Below the pieces are notes generated by a model. The model was given only the letters and a program-made list of their open reading frames with translations, was not told where the DNA came from and did not search any database. From assembly GCA_017542725.1 (NCBI GenBank), contig JAFXWR010000236.1:1-7350 (forward strand): a stretch of DNA of 7,350 nucleotides, in the 5' to 3' direction. Below are positions 6,401-7,350 of this stretch, in pieces. Position 1 is the stretch's first letter, and each line of letters opens with the position of its first letter. A program made the position numbers and the translations under genes. Source of the stretch: Lachnospiraceae bacterium. Its GTDB lineage: Bacteria > Bacillota_A > Clostridia > Lachnospirales > Lachnospiraceae.

Positions 6401-7350
6401 AGAGGCAATGTCAATATCACAGGAAATAGAGCAACTGGTTCTGTGACAAAAATTTCAAATGCAATTTCTGCTATCGGAATAGATGATTCAACTAATCCAA
6501 AAATAAATCTTGGAAATGGAAAGATTGTAATAAAGGACAATGTTACAAATAGCACTTCATTACAAAATAACTTCTATGGTATCTATTCAAAGGTAGAGAG
6601 ATATATGTATCAGCAAACAGGTACTACTTTCAATACTGAAAATTGTATAAAAGAAATAGCACTTGTTGACAATACTGGCGCTCTTAAGACAGGAAATGTA
6701 ATGGCGGATGGAAACTTCAAACTTGACTCAAGTATAGTTGAAAAATCATTTAAGGCATCAACCATAAGCAACGCTGAATATAGAATATATAAGGGTGCAA
6801 ATGAAAGTGTCGTTATAGGTGTCAGAAAATTATATATGCATTTCAATACTCCACAAGCCACTACACTTATAAATGATGAGAATTATCAGACAGAATTAAA
6901 CATTGCAGGAACTGTGAAAGCGACTATTAGTAAGGCTACATTTAAGGTTGAAGATTTTGTATTCTTAGGATGGGCGAAAACAATAGCGCGAGCAACACTC
7001 TCGATGATAGATGTTAAGGATGGTGGTTCTTACGATATGCCACTTGACGGTACAAATGATAAAGCACAAGAGTTTAATTTGTATGGTGTATGGAAATATG
7101 ATGATGACCCACATATTCATAAGGTATGTGGTGAAGCAACTAATTCAGACTGCGATCACGACAATGTTCATTTAAGTCAACATTCACAAATTGTAGAGTA
7201 TCAACCATTATTTGACCATATAACAACTCTTGAGGCTGGCAAGGGGTATTACCTAGTGGGCACGGCAAGCGTAGCAAGAAGCTTTAGGGTAAGCGGCACA
7301 GTCTACATTTGCTTAAATGGATATAGTTTTGAAAATGTGGCATTTGAAGG
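2..7350 (+). CDS. Giant modular surface protein, internal fragment (open at both ends)
   Basis: One uninterrupted reading frame starting at base 2 covers the window, 2449 whole codons plus two bases, so start, signal peptide and any wall anchor lie outside. The translation is rich in Asn, Ser, Thr, Ile and Gly and built of tandem modules. His/Cys cassettes begin near residues 158, 638, 1156, 1769 and 2371 of this fragment. Beta-helix-like regions lie between them, and InlB/Listeria-Bacteroides-type domains sit near residues 1059-1154, 1669-1767 and 2271-2369. No catalytic motif, membrane segment or nucleotide-binding site is visible. Such architecture is typical of very large secreted or cell-wall proteins of anaerobic Firmicutes, so an extracellular adhesin or stalk role is inferred, not shown. 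Codon use is AT-biased throughout, with no frameshift or internal stop. The reading frame is near certain; the function is not. A giant S-layer-like or biofilm protein is an alternative. Confidence 0.93.
470..787 (+). other. His/Cys cassette 1
   Basis: The motif H-x-H-K-L-C-G-x6-C-x-H-x5-H lies at 473-538 (HKHKLCG, then ACLHG and SHTE). About 60 residues on comes the strand DLYICLNGHKLNGV, and the cassette closes with VYITNC at its right end. As I recall the family, similar H-x-H-x-x-C-G ... C-L-N-G-H segments occur repeatedly in large surface proteins of gut Firmicutes; I cannot confirm this by search here. Metal binding or disulfide formation by the conserved His and Cys is inference. Confidence 0.75.
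788..1699 (+). other. Beta-helix-like region of module 1
   Basis: A run of short predicted strands with alternating hydrophobic residues and Asn-rich turns, in coils of roughly 22-28 residues. Examples are RLYNASF, FVFKDNTF, IKVDGNLKITNS, LEIKNNTL and LDISDNRF. The pattern resembles right-handed parallel beta-helix proteins (pectate-lyase-like fold), where Asn ladders stack at turns. No acidic catalytic cluster of a polysaccharide lyase is recognisable, so a structural or adhesive role is more likely than an enzymatic one. The fold is inferred from pattern only. Confidence 0.6.
1910..2218 (+). other. His/Cys cassette 2 (diverged)
   Basis: The motif H-x-H-K-I-C-G-x6-C-x-H-x5-H lies at 1913-1978 (HFHKICG, EECKH, SHG), with spacing identical to cassette 1. 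The CLNG strand has changed to CLGNYYIENV, so the usual Asn-Gly order is swapped. The cassette closes with AYITSC, having one cysteine rather than the C-N-C of cassettes 3 and 4. Confidence 0.75.
2219..2371 (+). other. Acidic, low-complexity insertion in module 2
   Basis: About 51 residues lie between the closing cysteine of cassette 2 and the first helix strand, where other modules have roughly 15-25. The first 20 residues (2222-2281) are mostly Glu, with a run of six Glu inside EEVEQPEEEEEEIIEF. A Ser/Pro/Arg-rich stretch (SSPTSGMSSRRNDRG) follows. The composition suggests a flexible, surface-exposed linker, possibly binding cations. It has no counterpart in the other modules visible here. 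Confidence 0.7.
2372..3175 (+). other. Beta-helix-like region and tail of module 2
   Basis: Coils with Asn-rich turns, such as LNGVIFKND, INISDNIF and FTAESNKFEK, end in the terminal coil IGDGIINVSDN (2897-2929). The tail FGMYSDKQGFMRQ ... TTFNTENYIENIAL ... DYRAYKG is shared closely with modules 3 and 4 and poorly with module 1. No cysteines are seen here. The beta-helix fold is inferred from strand pattern only. Confidence 0.6.
3176..3463 (+). other. InlB B-repeat / Listeria-Bacteroides-like domain, copy 1
   Basis: About 96 residues from VIGVRKLNLDFN to FTLYAVWVYN. The diagnostic parts are F-L-G-W-A at the centre, a D-G turn (VEDGEVYDTP) and the closing L-Y-A-V-W, matching the Flg_new / Listeria-Bacteroides repeat pattern (F-x-G-W ... 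T-L-Y-A-x-W). This family forms small beta-grasp-like domains strung along bacterial surface proteins such as internalin B. Here it sits between the helix tail and the next His/Cys cassette, which starts in the very next codon. Confidence 0.75.
3464..3748 (+). other. His/Cys cassette 3
   Basis: The motif H-x-H-K-I-C-G-x6-C-x-H-x7-H lies at 3467-3538 (HIHKICGTATNSECNHD, then TAH), with an additional His midway. LTTLEAGKGYNLIAS follows, then VYICLNGYALYNV and the closing VICNC. The segment between the motif and CLNG resembles the L-x-x-G-x-Y-x-L strand I recall from similar surface-protein repeats. Function unknown; ligand or metal binding is inference. Confidence 0.8.
3749..5005 (+). other. 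Beta-helix-like region and tail of module 3
   Basis: The clearest coil register runs from 4163 to 4651. Successive coils start GTLNIENVVF, GTINIKDSKI, GTTNVVSTEV, GNVVIGDLDI and GSVDIQENK, each about 23-29 residues long and most with a second strand such as HLIYQ, NIIYN, LIDVV or LINIS. This G-x-[LIV]-x-I periodicity is what a right-handed parallel beta-helix would give. The terminal coil LGSGVINISNN is at 4700-4732, followed by MYGMYSKVEKFMYQ, GTTFNSANYIE and the YRAYKG tail. No cysteine is present after the cassette. Confidence 0.65.
5006..5302 (+). other. InlB B-repeat / Listeria-Bacteroides-like domain, copy 2
   Basis: About 99 residues from VIGIRKLHFNFNIP to LYGVWRYDDD, with F-M-G-W-A, V-K-D-G-G and the closing L-Y-G-V-W. 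Compared with copy 1, the Ala of LYAVW is Gly and the domain ends in an added Asp-rich tag (YDDD) before the cassette. Copy 3 shares both changes, so copies 2 and 3 are the closer pair. Confidence 0.75.
5303..5581 (+). other. His/Cys cassette 4
   Basis: The motif H-x-H-K-I-C-G-x6-C-x-H-x7-H lies at 5306-5377 (HIHKICGTATNSECEHD, then SQHSQ). The mid-loop His present in cassettes 3 and 5 is Asn here, so that position is dispensable while the other five His/Cys positions are kept. LESGRGYYLVASS, VYICLNGFELSNVAF and the closing VYICNC follow. Confidence 0.8.
5582..6811 (+). other. Beta-helix-like region and tail of module 4
   Basis: The coil register is clearest at 5969-6460, with starts GSFVIENTSI, GTIDIASSSI, GTINMSNSKV, GNYNISGNTD and GVMHIEENA in the same order and spacing as in module 3. 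The N-terminal part has the VEIYNAHF-like strand IEIYNTHMSP and the coil VKISNSIIEG. The terminal coil is at 6509-6541 and is followed by FYGIYSKVERYMYQ and GTTFNTENCIKE. Fold inferred from periodicity; no catalytic motif seen. Confidence 0.65.
6812..7108 (+). other. InlB B-repeat / Listeria-Bacteroides-like domain, copy 3
   Basis: About 99 residues from VIGVRKLYMHFNTP to LYGVWKYDDD, with F-L-G-W-A, V-K-D-G-G and the closing L-Y-G-V-W. It has the same length as copy 2 and the same Asp-rich exit into the next cassette. The strand TISKATFKVEDF is nearly the same in all three copies, marking it as a core strand. Confidence 0.75.
7109..7350 (+). repeat. Module 5, N-terminal part: His/Cys cassette 5 (cut by window edge)
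   Basis: The motif H-x-H-K-V-C-G-x6-C-x-H-x7-H lies at 7112-7183 (HIHKVCGEATNSDCDHD, then SQHSQ). It is followed by LEAGKGYYLVGTAS and VYICLNGYSFENVAFEG, where the window ends before the expected closing C-N-C. The copy starts 1806 bases after cassette 4. The gene therefore continues, probably with another full module. Confidence 0.8.

Larger units (their letters stand above)
5303..7108 (+). repeat. Module 4 (602 residues): complete long-type module
   Basis: Same order as module 3: cassette (5303-5581), beta-helix-like region with tail (5582-6811), InlB-like domain (6812-7108). The paired coils (DGHIIYQ, VGNMIYN), terminal coil at 6509-6541 (LGNGKIVIKDN) and tail (SFKASTISNAEYRIYKG) match module 3 closely. 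It differs by carrying two cysteines in the helix and tail (codons at 6320 and 6644), where module 3 has Ser and Tyr. Confidence 0.85.

Noticed and set aside
788..6811. Polysaccharide lyase or phage tail-spike enzyme, suggested by the beta-helix pattern
   Set aside because: No catalytic motif of pectate lyases or glycosidases was recognised, and the multi-module layout with InlB-like domains fits a surface protein better.
1324..6861. Other reverse-strand open frames of 62-120 codons (for example 1324-1599, 3620-3982, 4318-4515, 6610-6861)
   Set aside because: All are antisense to the modular forward frame, short, and without recognisable domains. They are shadows of the repeats.
470..7350. 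CRISPR array or small DNA repeats
   Set aside because: The repeats are about 1.4-1.8 kb, in frame, and conserved at protein rather than DNA level, with no short identical repeat and spacer pattern.
2..7350. tRNA, rRNA, riboswitch, insertion sequence or attachment site
   Set aside because: No matching conserved sequence or terminal inverted repeats were seen. The coding frame is continuous, leaving no noncoding room.

Overview
The whole window lies inside one giant protein-coding gene on the + strand. Reading from base 2 (the second forward frame) I find no stop codon before the right edge: 2449 complete codons, with neither start nor stop in view. There is therefore no promoter, ribosome binding site, terminator, intergenic gap or second gene to annotate. 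The DNA is AT-rich, with AGA for Arg, ATA for Ile and A/T-ending codons preferred. Together with the domain types, this suggests a low-GC Firmicute, most likely a gut or oral Clostridia/Lachnospiraceae-type bacterium. The taxon is inference.

The protein is a repetitive, Asn/Ser/Thr-rich, beta-strand-rich polypeptide of the kind found in very large secreted or wall-anchored surface proteins. It is built from tandem modules of about 480-613 residues. Each module begins with a His/Cys cassette (H-x-H-K-[ILV]-C-G-x6-C-x-H, then a further His). A Y-[IL]-C-L-N-G strand and a closing C or C-N-C follow. Next comes a long beta-helix-like region of degenerate 22-29-residue coils rich in N-[IV]-x-[IV] and D-N-x patterns. 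A terminal coil [ILV]-G-x-G-x3-[IV]-x2-N and a conserved tail close the helix. The last modules also carry a domain of about 96-99 residues resembling the Listeria-Bacteroides / InlB B-repeat family (F-x-G-W-A ... D-G ... L-Y-[AG]-V-W).

Layout: 2-469 tail of a module; 470-1909 module 1 (no InlB-like domain); 1910-3463 module 2 (with an acidic insertion, ending in the first InlB-like domain); 3464-5302 module 3; 5303-7108 module 4; 7109-7350 start of module 5. Modules 3 and 4 are the closest pair. Modules 1 and 2 are more diverged, and the module tail at the left edge looks like module 1. This reads as stepwise duplication in which the InlB-like domain joined the repeat unit partway along the gene.

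Function is not known from sequence. An extended stalk or adhesin-like role at the cell surface is the reasonable guess. The most distinctive element is the strictly spaced His/Cys motif, kept in all five copies.
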